Of a stretch of 64,000 nucleotides of DNA, positions 33,530 through 43,303 are shown piece after piece. The stretch is from DASWYT01 sp965246875 (GTDB taxonomy: Bacteria > Pseudomonadota > Alphaproteobacteria > Micavibrionales > SZUA-601). Made by a program: the position numbers and the translations under genes. The first letter of the stretch is position 1, and each line of letters begins with the position of its first letter. Below the pieces are notes generated by a model. It worked only from the letters and a program-made list of their open reading frames with translations, did no database searches and had not been told where the DNA came from. Location of the stretch: assembly GCA_965246875.1 (NCBI GenBank), contig CBDFFU010000003.1, forward strand, positions 186,001 to 250,000, read 5' to 3'.

Positions 33530-33943
33530 ATGGCTGCTACAATCCTCACCCCCTATCAAGCTGAAACCAACGGTATTGTGATTACCGTTATGCCGGCGTT
33601 TTTGCCGCATGAATCCGATCCGTCTGATAATAAATACATGTGGGGCTATGCCATCCGCATCCGCAACACCACCGACCAAAGCCTGCAACTGCGTGACCGG
33701 CACTGGGTCATTTACGACGCACTGGGCCGCAAAGAAGAAGTCCAGGGCGAAGGCGTCGTCGGCGACCAGCCTGTCATCAAACCGGGCAGCCATTACGATT
33801 ATAATTCTGGCGTCCCCCTGACCACACCCTCCGGCCTCATGCGCGGCCAGTATCGGTTTACCGCTACTGATGGGTCTGATTTTTGGGCCGAGATTCCAGC
33901 GTTTTCACTCGACAGTCCGCATGATGGGGCGGCGAAGAATTAG
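33530..33943 (+). CDS. apaG: ApaG-domain protein
   Basis: 137 aa, the usual ApaG length. The fibronectin-III-like fold motifs are present: YAIRIRNTTDQSLQLRDRHWVIYDALG, GVVGDQPVIKPGSHYDYNSGVPLTTPSG and MRGQYRFTATDG. The role of ApaG is still uncertain; it occurs with apaH in gammaproteobacteria and as the C-domain of some F-box proteins. Here apaH is absent. The ATG at 33530 is 16 bp after the terminator, so its promoter must lie within or upstream of the ompA-type gene. Confidence 0.93.
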   Translation: MAATILTPYQAETNGIVITVMPAFLPHESDPSDNKYMWGYAIRIRNTTDQSLQLRDRHWVIYDALGRKEEVQGEGVVGDQPVIKPGSHYDYNSGVPLTTPSGLMRGQYRFTATDGSDFWAEIPAFSLDSPHDGAAKN

Positions 33944-34044
33944 CCGTCAAGCGTGTCCTGAAGGAATTTGAAGGGGTGACATTCAGGATCTCGCTTAAAT
34001 GAGCCATAGAGACATTGTTCCCCAAACCTTCGTCCTTTGAAACC

Positions 34045-36870
34045 CTAATGCGCCTCATCCCAATTCGGCCCGATGCCCGTTTCCACGACCAGCGGCACGG
34101 ATAACGCCATCACATTTTCCATCGCAGCCTTGATCAACGGGGCCACGCGTTCGGCATCGGCTTCTGCGACTTCCAGAACCAATTCGTCATGCACCTGCAA
34201 CAATAATTTGGCTGGCAGATTTTCGTTGCGGATCAGCTTACCCACCGCAATCATCGCCAGTTTCACGATGTCGGCGGCGGTTCCTTGAATTGGCGCGTTG
34301 ATCGCCTGGCGTTCCGCAAAGCCGCGTTCGGCACCGTTGCGGGAATTGATGCCGGGCATCCAGCATTGCCGCCCGGCCAGTGTCAGCACATAGCCATGCT
34401 GTTTCGCAAACGCCTTGGTGTCGGCCATATAGTCGCGCAGCTGATGGAATTTCTGCATATATTGTTTGATATAAGCACTGGCCGTCGCATTGTCCGTACC
34501 CAATTGCCGTGCCAAACCAAAACCGCTGATGCCGTAAATAATGCCAAAATTAATTGCTTTCGCCGCACGGCGTTCTTCGCGCGTGACATCCGCCAACGGG
34601 GTGCCAAACACCTCGCTGGCGGTCAGTTGGTGAATGTCGATCTGATCCCGGAACGCTTCTTTCAAGCGGTCAATATTCGCCATCTCCGCAATCAAACGCA
34701 ATTCAATCTGCGAATAATCCGCACTCAACATGATCATACCGGGATCAGGGACAAAAGCTTTGCGGATTTTGCGCCCCTCTTCGGTACGGATCGGAATGTT
34801 TTGCAGGTTCGGATCACTAGACGACAATCGCCCGGTGTTTGTGATGCTTTGCGCAAAGCTTGTATGCACACGCCCTGTGCGTTGTGAAATCTGCAACGGC
34901 AATGCCTCGGTATAGGTGCTACGCAGTTTCGCCATCTGCCGCCATTCCAGCAAGTTTGCGACGATGGTATGACCCTGATTGGCTAAATCTTCCAATGTTT
35001 TGGCGTCGGTGGCGTAGGCGCCGGTCTTGGTTTTTTTCGGTGCCGGCAACCCCATGGCACCAAACAATACATCACCCATTTGTTTCGGGCTGCCGATATT
35101 AAATTCCTGTCCCGCTTCTTTATAAATCGCGCTGGCCATTTCGTCGGTTTTTTTCGCGAACTCCTGGCTGAGGCCGTGCAGCACCGCCTTATCGATGCGG
35201 ATGCCTTCGTTTTCCATGGCCGCTAAGATCGGCACCAAGGGCTTATCCATCTCATGATACAACGCCATTTTTTTCTGCTGCACCAGTAACGGCTGCAACA
35301 AATGATACAAACGCAAGGTCATATCGGCATCTTCACAGGCGTAATCTTTTACCGCATCCGGGTGCATCTCGGCAAAGTTTTTCTGCTTGACGCCTTTGCC
35401 CACCACATCGGTATAGGAAATAGTCTGATGCGATAAATATTTCAGCGCGATCTCATCCAGCCCGTGCCCATGTTGTGCGCCGAACAAGACATACGACATG
35501 ATCATCGTGTCATCGAATGGCGTTAAATCCAGCCCGACATGTTTGAGGATTTGCCCGTCATATTTCGCATTATGCGCGACCTTTAAAATCGCTGGGTCTT
35601 GTAACACTGGCTGTAACGCGGCAACCACATCCGCTAACGGCAATTGCGTAAAGCCCGACACATCGCTGTTCAATAAATCGGTTTGCGCTGCTTGATGCGC
35701 GATTGGAATGTAACACGCATCGCCCACGCCAACCGCCAGGCAAATGCCCACCAGATCGGCTTTGGCCGGCGTCAATGCCGTCGTTTCCGTATCGATCGAC
35801 ACCAGACCCGCCGTGCGGATTTTCATGACCCACTGTTGTAACTGTTCGGCGGTTGTCACCAATTCATAGCGCAAACTATCTTGTGTTGCGGTCGTTGTTA
35901 ACGTTCCCGGCGCAAACTCCGGCATCGGTGCGTAGCGCGACGGAATATCCGCTTGGGCAGTGGCTGGATTATCCTGCCGCGCGTCGCCCGCGACCCAGCC
36001 CCAACGTTTTTCCGCGCGTGACAAAATGCTGCGGAAATTGTTCATTTCCAAAAATGTGCGCAATGCGCTCATATCCGGCGTGTGCGGGATCAGTTCCGCA
36101 AACGGTAAGGGCAGTGGCGTATCATGATCCAGCTGCACCAGACGTTTCGAAATCCGCGCCTGCTCCGCAAACTCAATCAGGCTTTCACGGCGCTTGTTTT
36201 GTTTGATCGTCCCGGCCTGTTCCAGCAAGGTTTCCAGATCACCGAACTGATTGATCAAATCGGCTGCCGTCTTCACGCCAATCCCCGGTACACCCGGTAC
36301 ATTATCGCTGCTGTCACCGGCCAAAGCCTGTACATCCACCACTTTGTCCGGGGTTACCCCAAACTTGGCCATGACGTTCTCTTCGGTGATCGGCGCATAT
36401 TTAAACGGGTCCAGCAAGCCGATGCCGGGCTTGATCAGCTGCATCAAATCCTTGTCTGCTGATACGATTTTGACATTACAGCCCTGCTGTACCGAATGCG
36501 TCGCATAGGCCGCAATCAGATCATCGGCTTCATAGCCTTCCAGTTCGATCGACGTCACCCCAAAGGCCGCCGTCGCCTCGCGGATCATTTTCATCTGCGG
36601 GATCAGATCTTCCGGTGTCTCGCCACGGTTGGCTTTGTATTGCGCATAAATATCATGACGGAAATTGCGCCGCGCGCTGTCAAAAATCACGGCCAGCAAA
36701 TCATTGCCGCTTTCCTCGATCATCTTGAACAGCATATTGCAATAGCCCATCACCGCACCAACCGGTGTGCCATCGGCCCGCGTCAACGGCGGCAAGGCGT
36801 GATAGGCCCGGAAAATAAACCCGGAGCCGTCAATGAGATACAGTGTTTTGCAAGGCGCGGTGTCAGTCAT
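34045..36870 (-). CDS. polA: DNA polymerase I
   Basis: 941 aa with all three domains: the 5'-3' exonuclease/FEN domain (residues 1-290; DSARRNFRHDIYAQYKANR, GDSSDNVPGVPGIG), an intact 3'-5' proofreading exonuclease (VSIDTETTALTP, about residue 355), and the family-A polymerase (SADYSQIELR motif A; RRAAKAINFGIIYG motif B; LLQVHDELVLE motif C). It removes RNA primers and fills gaps in repair. Many alphaproteobacterial PolA proteins have a decayed proofreading domain; here the DxE pair is kept. Confidence 0.98.
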   Translation of the reverse strand: MTDTAPCKTLYLIDGSGFIFRAYHALPPLTRADGTPVGAVMGYCNMLFKMIEESGNDLLAVIFDSARRNFRHDIYAQYKANRGETPEDLIPQMKMIREATAAFGVTSIELEGYEADDLIAAYATHSVQQGCNVKIVSADKDLMQLIKPGIGLLDPFKYAPITEENVMAKFGVTPDKVVDVQALAGDSSDNVPGVPGIGVKTAADLINQFGDLETLLEQAGTIKQNKRRESLIEFAEQARISKRLVQLDHDTPLPLPFAELIPHTPDMSALRTFLEMNNFRSILSRAEKRWGWVAGDARQDNPATAQADIPSRYAPMPEFAPGTLTTTATQDSLRYELVTTAEQLQQWVMKIRTAGLVSIDTETTALTPAKADLVGICLAVGVGDACYIPIAHQAAQTDLLNSDVSGFTQLPLADVVAALQPVLQDPAILKVAHNAKYDGQILKHVGLDLTPFDDTMIMSYVLFGAQHGHGLDEIALKYLSHQTISYTDVVGKGVKQKNFAEMHPDAVKDYACEDADMTLRLYHLLQPLLVQQKKMALYHEMDKPLVPILAAMENEGIRIDKAVLHGLSQEFAKKTDEMASAIYKEAGQEFNIGSPKQMGDVLFGAMGLPAPKKTKTGAYATDAKTLEDLANQGHTIVANLLEWRQMAKLRSTYTEALPLQISQRTGRVHTSFAQSITNTGRLSSSDPNLQNIPIRTEEGRKIRKAFVPDPGMIMLSADYSQIELRLIAEMANIDRLKEAFRDQIDIHQLTASEVFGTPLADVTREERRAAKAINFGIIYGISGFGLARQLGTDNATASAYIKQYMQKFHQLRDYMADTKAFAKQHGYVLTLAGRQCWMPGINSRNGAERGFAERQAINAPIQGTAADIVKLAMIAVGKLIRNENLPAKLLLQVHDELVLEVAEADAERVAPLIKAAMENVMALSVPLVVETGIGPNWDEAH

Positions 36871-36987
36871 GCCGCTATTGTGCGGAGGTTTTAGACAGGG
36901 GGCAAGGGCTGTTTAAATACGCTTCGGTCCTAACAGTGCTTTTGCGGCTGGCCCCTTATTTTTACGCATGTCCCGGTTAAGCGGGAG

Positions 36988-37221
36988 TCACAGCGGCTCG
37001 GCGCATGCCAGACACGCATGCTTCAGTTGCCTTTGCGCCGCGCGGAACGCTGCGGAGTCCACATTCTGCTTGAAAATGTGGCCGCTAAACACGACAGTGG
37101 ACGTGGCCGCGGGGACTGGCGGCTGGCCGTTATGCCGGGCGACGCGGTCGGGCCATTTCTGGTAAGCCTCGCATCCGGCTAGCAAAAAACTGGTGAAAAA
37201 GAGTGCTGTAGCCTGTCTCAT
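36988..37221 (-). CDS. Small lipoprotein
   Basis: 77 aa. The signal peptide ends in the lipobox LAGC (Cys17). The mature 60-residue part is basic and has a C-terminal CLAC motif. No family recognised. It stands alone between polA and a small membrane gene. Confidence 0.6.
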   Translation of the reverse strand: MRQATALFFTSFLLAGCEAYQKWPDRVARHNGQPPVPAATSTVVFSGHIFKQNVDSAAFRAAQRQLKHACLACAEPL

Positions 37222-37301
37222 TTCAAGTTCCTTTCTGCATGATAGTCTTACTGTGCCGATCTCTGGGCCTGCGTCAACTTAAAAATAAGCCTGGCCTATA
37301 A

Positions 37302-37652
37302 TCATGCTGATTTGCCCAGCTCCAGCAAGCCGACCGCCGCGATCCCCAGCAACAGCCCGGCCGTCTCCACGCGGTTCAAGGCCTCATCATACCGCCACCA
37401 GCTCCACACCGCCAAAATCAGTACATTGAGAATGATCAGCAGCAGCGATGCCAGTGCAATGTTCTTAAAGCGGAACGACCAGCACAGGAACAGCAAACCC
37501 GCCATATACAGGCCGAACATCACGGCGAAATGCGGCATGCGGTTGGATTGCACCCACAGCTTTGCCGCGATATCGCCAAGGGTCAGGCAGACGCTGCCAG
37601 CCAGGATAATCAGCAATGGCCCCAGGTTGTGCCCAAAGAGAAAAAGTTGCAT
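37302..37652 (-). CDS. Small four-helix membrane protein, DMT/SMR-like
   Basis: 116 aa from the ATG at 37652, which has AGAGG 6 nt upstream; a GTG seven codons earlier is the alternative. It has four membrane helices of about 20-23 residues, Trp-rich, with the last helix ending ELGKSA. Length and topology resemble half-size drug/metabolite transporters, but the SMR Glu in helix 1 is not clear, so substrate and activity are unknown. It diverges from pgi. Confidence 0.62.
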   Translation of the reverse strand: MQLFLFGHNLGPLLIILAGSVCLTLGDIAAKLWVQSNRMPHFAVMFGLYMAGLLFLCWSFRFKNIALASLLLIILNVLILAVWSWWRYDEALNRVETAGLLLGIAAVGLLELGKSA

Positions 37653-37731
37653 CCGAAGCCTCTGTTGTTTCACGCCAAAACGGCTAAACTAAGCCGCTGT
37701 CGGACATTACTTTATTTTAATACAGGTTTCC

Positions 37732-39231
37732 ATGACAACTCTGACCCAATCTCCCGCCTGGCGCGCTTTGCAATCGCATCGTGATACATTCGATCACGAC
37801 ATGCTGCGCGACGCCGATTATCAGGAGGCCTTTACCTGTACGGCTGCTGGTCTGAAACTCGATTACGGCCGTCACTGGATCATGCCGGAAACCGTTGCCT
37901 TGCTGCTGGATCTGGTCAAGCAACAGGACCTGGCTGGCTGGCGGATGAAGATGTTTTGTGGCGAACCCATCAACACCACTGAAAACCGCGCTGTTCTGCA
38001 CACGGCGTTGCGCGCCAAAATGGATACACGCTGTCTGATCAACAATCAGGATGTGATGCCCGATATTCAAACCGTCAAATTGCATATGGCTGATTTTTGC
38101 AAACGGGTCCGCACCGGCCAATGGCTGGGTGCCACGAACCAGCCCATCCGTTCTGTCGTCAATATCGGCATCGGTGGTTCAGACCTCGGCCCAAAAATGG
38201 TAACGGAAGCTCTCAAGCCGTTTCATGATACCGGTATCAAGTTTCATTTCGTCTCAAACATTGATAGCACGCACATGGTTGAAACGTTGAAGCAGTGCGA
38301 TCCGGCATCCACACTGTTTATCGTCGCCTCAAAAACGTTTTCCACCATTGAAACCTTGACGAACGCCAAAACAGCACGCGACTGGCTGACGGCAACGCTT
38401 GGTGCATCAGCCACCGCCAAACATTTTGTCGCGGTATCGACAGCTACGGAAAAAGTCAAAGCCTTCGGCATCGACCCGAATAATATGTTTGAATTCTGGG
38501 ATTGGGTTGGTGGGCGTTACAGCGTCTGGTCGGCCATTGGGTTGTCGGTGATGCTGGCGATTGGTCCGGCGCAATTTGAGCAATTTCTGCATGGCGCGCA
38601 AGAGATGGATAATCACTTCGTCACCGCACCGCTGGAAGAGAACATGCCCGTCATGATGGCACTGCTTGGTGTGTGGTACCGCAATTTCTGGAATTTGCAG
38701 GTGGCGGCAGTATTGCCTTATGATCAATACTTAGAAAACTTCCCGCGTTATTTGCAGCAGCTGGACATGGAAAGCAACGGCAAGTCTGTTGACCGTGATG
38801 GCTGCAATGTCGATTACGACACTGGCACAATCGTGTTCGGCGAACCGGGAACCAACGGCCAGCACGCGTTTTATCAATTGATTCATCAAGGCACAACCAT
38901 TATCCCATGCGATTTTATCGTGACGCACACAGCACACAATGCGCGCAGCGATCATCACAAAATTTTGCTGGCCAATGCCCTCGCGCAACCCGAAGCCTTG
39001 TGGCATGGCCGCAGTCTGGAACAAGCCAACGGCAATCCGTACAAAGTCTTCTCCGGCCTGCGCCCGTCCAGCATCTTGCACATTGAAAACTTGAACCCGC
39101 ACACCCTTGGTTCACTCATCGCGCTCTACGAACACAAGGTTTTCACCCAAAGCGTGATCTGGAACATCAATGCGTTCGATCAGTTTGGTGTGGAGTTGGG
39201 CAAAGAGATGGCATTGGGGATGATGAAATGA
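37732..39231 (+). CDS. pgi: Glucose-6-phosphate isomerase
   Basis: 499 aa, slightly shorter than E. coli Pgi (549). The family motifs GIGGSDLGPKMVTEAL, FVSNIDSTHMVETL and SKTFSTIETLTNAK are present, with the C-terminal INAFDQFGVELGK carrying the catalytic Lys. It interconverts glucose-6-P and fructose-6-P, linking the glucokinase at 10657 to aldolase at 43304. A GNAT gene follows 52 bp later, perhaps in the same transcript. Confidence 0.97.
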   Translation: MTTLTQSPAWRALQSHRDTFDHDMLRDADYQEAFTCTAAGLKLDYGRHWIMPETVALLLDLVKQQDLAGWRMKMFCGEPINTTENRAVLHTALRAKMDTRCLINNQDVMPDIQTVKLHMADFCKRVRTGQWLGATNQPIRSVVNIGIGGSDLGPKMVTEALKPFHDTGIKFHFVSNIDSTHMVETLKQCDPASTLFIVASKTFSTIETLTNAKTARDWLTATLGASATAKHFVAVSTATEKVKAFGIDPNNMFEFWDWVGGRYSVWSAIGLSVMLAIGPAQFEQFLHGAQEMDNHFVTAPLEENMPVMMALLGVWYRNFWNLQVAAVLPYDQYLENFPRYLQQLDMESNGKSVDRDGCNVDYDTGTIVFGEPGTNGQHAFYQLIHQGTTIIPCDFIVTHTAHNARSDHHKILLANALAQPEALWHGRSLEQANGNPYKVFSGLRPSSILHIENLNPHTLGSLIALYEHKVFTQSVIWNINAFDQFGVELGKEMALGMMK

Positions 39232-39283
39232 CTTGTAACTACAGTCCATGGCAACATCAAAATCAAACCGGAGAAAAAACACA

Positions 39284-39826
39284 ATGACAGCTGTTATTTT
39301 GCATGATTTAACGTCTGATCATGTGTTGTCACTCTCACGCATCATCAGTCATCCCGATTTTTTCTATGCACCAATCAGCCGGGATCACAATGATCCGCAT
39401 GCTGACGCCGCAAACTATTGCCAACAGGCAGAAGACGTGCGGTTGCAGACAGATAACCATGTTTGCATCAAAGGTATTTTCAAGGAAGACGGCGCATTGA
39501 TTGGCGTGTGTGGCCTGTCTGATCCTGTGCCTTTTTATTCCCATCGGCCAGACTGGGATAAAGAATATGCCATGGGTGGAGCAATCGCTGTTGATGAACG
39601 CGGCCAAGGCTATGGAACACGCGCTGCTTTCGCATTAATGAATCTCGCCTTGAACACCAAAGGCATTTGCAATTTGAGCGCTACTGTCGATACCGACTGC
39701 AAACCTGCTGTGCATATTTTTCACAGTCTGGGTATGACGGAAACCTATATGCCATTACAAAGTGAAGACACGTGCGGTGGTGATACTCAACATCCAGCGT
39801 CGCGTGTTTTTAAATTGTTTTATTGA
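39284..39826 (+). CDS. GNAT-family N-acetyltransferase
   Basis: 180 aa from the ATG at 39284 (GGAG site 11 nt upstream). The acetyl-CoA loop is DERGQGYGTRAAFALMN at about residues 99-115, with the following strand NLSATVDTDCKPAVHIFHSLGM. It is of the RimJ/RimL type that acetylates protein N-termini or small amines. The target is unknown. Confidence 0.82.
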   Translation: MTAVILHDLTSDHVLSLSRIISHPDFFYAPISRDHNDPHADAANYCQQAEDVRLQTDNHVCIKGIFKEDGALIGVCGLSDPVPFYSHRPDWDKEYAMGGAIAVDERGQGYGTRAAFALMNLALNTKGICNLSATVDTDCKPAVHIFHSLGMTETYMPLQSEDTCGGDTQHPASRVFKLFY

Positions 39827-39874
39827 GTCTCGCAACATTTTTACACAACGACATGTTAGGGTTTGTAATTTTTC

Positions 39875-39903
39875 TTGACAAAACACGGCGCCTCTAGTAC
39901 CAT
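39875..39903 (+). promoter_or_regulatory. Candidate promoter
   Basis: TTGACA (39875-39880), a 17-bp spacer and TACCAT (39898-39903). It lies 21 bp upstream of the small ORF at 39925, leaving a short leader that contains GGAAGG. Confidence 0.55.
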
Positions 39904-39924
39904 GACCTCATTGGAAGGTGCTTT

Positions 39925-40128
39925 ATGCGTGATAATAATGAGGGTTTCATTAGAACTCTTGTTTCCTCCGGCCTCCGGGCCACACGATCTCACTTGCACG
40001 GTGTCAGCCACCGGATCGCAACAAAAATTCTTAAAACCAAAACACTGCGCCACACCGCTCACACCAAATTGAGCGTTGCGTGGCTCTTTCGACAGCGTCG
40101 TCCTGTTTCACTGTCTTTGACAGTTTAA
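39925..40128 (+). CDS. Small Arg/His-rich basic protein
   Basis: 67 aa, strongly basic (many Arg, Lys and His), with no membrane segment and no recognised family. The ATG has a GGAAGG ribosome-binding site and a good promoter just upstream, which supports expression. Such a peptide could bind nucleic acid or be a leader; this is inference. A longer frame on the same strand overlaps it in another phase but lacks a ribosome-binding site. Confidence 0.45.
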   Translation: MRDNNEGFIRTLVSSGLRATRSHLHGVSHRIATKILKTKTLRHTAHTKLSVAWLFRQRRPVSLSLTV

Positions 40129-40211
40129 ATTCTTCTTTTCCCTCACTTCATTCGTTCAGCTTCACAGTCTGAACATTGCGAACGCGTTTTTATTTTTACA
40201 GGATAATTCAC

Positions 40212-40673
40212 ATGAGCTACGATGACAACGAAACCGAAGCCTTTAAAACCAAATTAAAAACCTATATGGCCATTGGCGGCCTCATGCTAAGCGGCATTTA
40301 TCACCATTTTGCAACCGAAACGCGCATGATCACCGGCGCGGAATTGCAGAACAAAGAAGAAAAAACCTATTACCAATGTTCCGGTTCTGGCAAAAACCGT
40401 CATTGCCATTGGGAACATGACTATTATTACTATTTAAAAAACGGCCTTACCTTGCGCGACGAATCCTCAATCTGGGATGGCAAGTTTGGGGATGGCCAAT
40501 TTTACAGCAAGGTCGACACGCTGCATATTTATGACTTTAAAACCAATCACGACAAATTGCTCGGCGGTGACAACGTGCTGGACATCACTCAGGCCGTACC
40601 AAAAACAGCGGCCACAGCGTATCATCCATCAATGGATTCAACAATTCCGCCTGAAGAATTGCGTTTGGCTTGA
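40212..40673 (+). CDS. Hypothetical protein with one hydrophobic segment
   Basis: 153 aa from the ATG at 40212 (AGGAT 8 nt upstream). The N-terminus is polar and a weak hydrophobic stretch covers about residues 17-31. The centre is Tyr/His-rich (EKTYYQCSGSGKNRHCHWEHDYYYY). Two Cys occur in a CSGSGKNRHC loop. No family recognised. It is probably membrane-associated. Confidence 0.6.
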   Translation: MSYDDNETEAFKTKLKTYMAIGGLMLSGIYHHFATETRMITGAELQNKEEKTYYQCSGSGKNRHCHWEHDYYYYLKNGLTLRDESSIWDGKFGDGQFYSKVDTLHIYDFKTNHDKLLGGDNVLDITQAVPKTAATAYHPSMDSTIPPEELRLA

Positions 40674-40770
40674 CAACACCCAGACAAAAGACAAATCCGC
40701 TGCGTTAAAAGGAGAGTTTTATCGTGCCAATAAAAAATTCTGACTTCTGATTTCTGACATCCGACCTCCG

Positions 40771-41802
40771 CTACACCGGCAGCCACAACACATCGTTGAT
40801 ATCGTCTGTATGTGCAGCCAGCATGACAAGGCGATCGACGCCCAACGCAATGCCGCTGCAGGCCGGCATGCCGTGTTCCATGGCGCGCAAGAAATCCTCG
40901 TCAATTGGCCAGGCATGGCCATACAAAGTTTGCTTTTCCGCCATGTCCGCTGTGAACCGAGCACGCTGTTCGACCGGGTCGGTCAATTCGCTAAACGCGT
41001 TGGCCAGTTCCAGACCATTCACATACAATTCAAAGCGCTCCGCCCAGCGTGGGTCGCTCTCTTTTTTGCGTGACAGCACAGCCATATGGGCGGGGTATTC
41101 ATACAAGAACGTTGGTCGCTCCTGCCCCAGTTGCGGTTCGATCACTTCGTTCAATACCGCGAAATACAGCGTGTCCCAATCATCACTGTCCAGCACGCGC
41201 GCGCCGGCGTTCATACACGCTGCATACAACCCATCACGGTTGCCTAATAAATCACCCAATGGAATGTTCGCATAGCGCATGAACGCGTCGTGCAAGGTCA
41301 GGTATTCAGCTTCGGCAAACGGGTCACACGTTTTACCGTGATAGATAAAGTCCGTAACACCAACGGCGCTTGCAACGTCGCGGAGTAATTCCACACAATC
41401 CTGCATGATAGCTCTGTAATCACAACCCACGCGATACCATTCAATCATGGTGAATTCAGGCGAATGACGCGACGACCCTTCGGCGTTGCGAAACACGTGG
41501 CAAATCTGGAATTGTTTGTCCACGCCGGCCGCAATCAATTTCTTCATCGCAAATTCCGGGCTAGTGTGCAGCCACATCTCACGCCGCCCTTGCTGATCGG
41601 CACTCAATAATTCCGTCGAGAACCCATGCAGATGCACTTCACATCCCGGTGCCGTCTGCAACATCGGTGTATCGGTTTCATCAAACCCCTGCGCATCAAA
41701 AAACGCGCGAATGGCCTTGATGACCATCTGGCGTTTTTTAAGGAATGGGTATTTTGTTTTAAATTTTTCGGGGTGCCAGGCGGTGGTGGATGTCTGTGTC
41801 AT
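40771..41802 (-). CDS. epmA: EF-P lysine aminoacylase (EpmA/PoxA/GenX)
   Basis: 343 aa from the ATG at 41802 (the frame is open 10 codons further). It is a compact class II lysyl-tRNA-synthetase catalytic core without an anticodon domain: motif 2 FRNAEGSSRHSPEFTMIEWYR and motif 3 GIALGVDRLVMLAAHTDDI. EpmA ligates beta-lysine to the conserved Lys of elongation factor P so that ribosomes can pass polyproline. Its partners epmB (lysine 2,3-aminomutase) and efp are not in the window. Confidence 0.93.
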   Translation of the reverse strand: MTQTSTTAWHPEKFKTKYPFLKKRQMVIKAIRAFFDAQGFDETDTPMLQTAPGCEVHLHGFSTELLSADQQGRREMWLHTSPEFAMKKLIAAGVDKQFQICHVFRNAEGSSRHSPEFTMIEWYRVGCDYRAIMQDCVELLRDVASAVGVTDFIYHGKTCDPFAEAEYLTLHDAFMRYANIPLGDLLGNRDGLYAACMNAGARVLDSDDWDTLYFAVLNEVIEPQLGQERPTFLYEYPAHMAVLSRKKESDPRWAERFELYVNGLELANAFSELTDPVEQRARFTADMAEKQTLYGHAWPIDEDFLRAMEHGMPACSGIALGVDRLVMLAAHTDDINDVLWLPV

Positions 41803-41830
41803 GTTTAAATTATACCGATTTAAACCCAAC

Positions 41831-41856
41831 AAAAAAGGCGACCCGCAGGCCGCCTC
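41831..41856 (-). terminator. Intrinsic terminator of the porin gene
   Basis: On the minus strand AGGCGGCC pairs with GGGTCGCCT (8 bp, one wobble) and is followed by TTTTTTG, 24 bp after the porin stop. Confidence 0.85.
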
Positions 41857-41879
41857 TTTAAAAATTCGTTTAGACGAAA

Positions 41880-43034
41880 TTAGAACTGAACATCTGTCCC
41901 AACGGTTCCGACAACGGCGCTGTTATCGCCACCGGCGACAGCCGAGTTGTAGTCGTAATACGCGACCGAACCGCGGAAGCTCATGCCTGGGCCATAGGTA
42001 TAGCTAGCACCAGCGGTGTAGCGATCCAGCTTGTTCTCGCCACCGACATCGTCAGCTTTGGCGTTGAAGTACGATGCACCAAAGGTGTAAGCGCCATAGG
42101 TGTAATCAGCACCCAAGACCCAGTCTTTGTGATCGCCGCCGGTTCCCAGGCCACCATTGTCGGTTTTGTAAGCGCCACCGAAGCCGAAGCCTTCCCATGT
42201 CAACTTAACGCCCGTGTTCCATTCTTGGTAATCATCTGAACCAGCCACTTGCAATTGCTGGCCGGCGGTTGTGTAACCGCCGCCGGCGTGCAAGCCAACG
42301 CCGCTGAATTCGCCATCATAACGCAACGCACCTTCCATGATATTTTCAAACTGACCGGGGTTGTTGCCTGTCAATTGACCGAAATAGCTGCTTTGGTTCA
42401 GGGAATCGTAAGACGGCGTATAGGTCACGCCGGCCTGGAAACCATTGAATTTCGGCGTCAAATACGTGATTTTGTCAGAGTATTGGGCTTCACGACCAGC
42501 TTGGCCGTTCAATGGGCCGCTGTGCTGGTAATCCTGATCGACAGCGCCGAATGGGTTACCGGCGGTAGATGCCAGGTTGACAAAGCTGAAATCGATGTCC
42601 ATCCCGTCAATGTTGCTGTCAGCAGCCGGAGCGGCCACTTGCAACAAGTACGCTGCGCCATTTTCGCGGCCGAGGTTGATACGGCCCCAGTTGCCGGACA
42701 TGTACAAATAGCTTTCTTCTGTTTTGGCATCGGTGTTGCCTGGAACAGCGACACCCGTTGGTGTCAAATTGTTCTGGCTGTTTTCTTGGATCAATTCCGA
42801 GTTAAAACCAACGGTCAAGCCATTGTCCAACGTGGTTTCACCCGTGAAATAGACTTGGGATTTCCGCTTGATGCCGAAATCGCGCGTGTTGGGAGCACCG
42901 CTATTGTCTTGATTGGCATAACCGGCATAGCCTTTGAAGAAACCACCCAGATCGAGGTCGATTTCCGCGCGTGCGCTTGAGGCGCTGAATGTCAAAGCCG
43001 CCACTGCCGTCGTCGCGAGAAGTAATTTTTTCAT
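41880..43034 (-). CDS. Outer-membrane porin, alphaproteobacterial type
   Basis: 384 aa from the ATG at 43034 (GGAG 8 nt upstream); the open frame upstream of this lacks any signal. The signal peptide is residues 1-23 (SARA cleavage). The mature protein has alternating beta-strand pattern, Gly/Tyr/Asn-rich loops, and ends in Phe (TDVQF), the BAM recognition signal. The opening EIDLDLGGFFKGYAGYANQD is typical of Gram-negative Porin_4. It forms a general diffusion channel. It has a good promoter and terminator and diverges from fba. Confidence 0.93.
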   Translation of the reverse strand: MKKLLLATTAVAALTFSASSARAEIDLDLGGFFKGYAGYANQDNSGAPNTRDFGIKRKSQVYFTGETTLDNGLTVGFNSELIQENSQNNLTPTGVAVPGNTDAKTEESYLYMSGNWGRINLGRENGAAYLLQVAAPAADSNIDGMDIDFSFVNLASTAGNPFGAVDQDYQHSGPLNGQAGREAQYSDKITYLTPKFNGFQAGVTYTPSYDSLNQSSYFGQLTGNNPGQFENIMEGALRYDGEFSGVGLHAGGGYTTAGQQLQVAGSDDYQEWNTGVKLTWEGFGFGGAYKTDNGGLGTGGDHKDWVLGADYTYGAYTFGASYFNAKADDVGGENKLDRYTAGASYTYGPGMSFRGSVAYYDYNSAVAGGDNSAVVGTVGTDVQF

Positions 43035-43134
43035 AGAGATCTCCAAAAGTCCATAAACCGGACGAGAATCAAGTTGAACGGGATAACTCATCCGGCACAC
43101 GCGTGTGGCGTAAACCCTCTGGCTATATGTTCTC

Positions 43135-43163
43135 GTTTTACGATCCAGCTGAACAAGCGTCAA
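43135..43163 (-). promoter_or_regulatory. Promoter of the porin gene
   Basis: Minus strand: TTGACG (43163-43158), a 17-bp spacer, TAAAAC (43140-43135), about 100 bp upstream of the ATG. The leader is long, as often for porin genes under sRNA control; no sRNA was identified. Confidence 0.6.
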
Positions 43164-43303
43164 CGCGTTAGCCTCTCCTCTTCCCACGAAAGATTAACGT
43201 TGTGGCAAAAGAGTCACAACAGATGAAAGCCGGGTTAAGATCTTGTCTTTGCGCCGAAACCCTTCATACTTTCGCCATCTCATTTACTAAAAGGACAACT
43301 CCA

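Noticed and set aside
43199..43220. GTTGTG/CACAAC hairpin upstream of fba
   Set aside because: It has only 6 bp and no T tract, and its position relative to either promoter gives no clear role.
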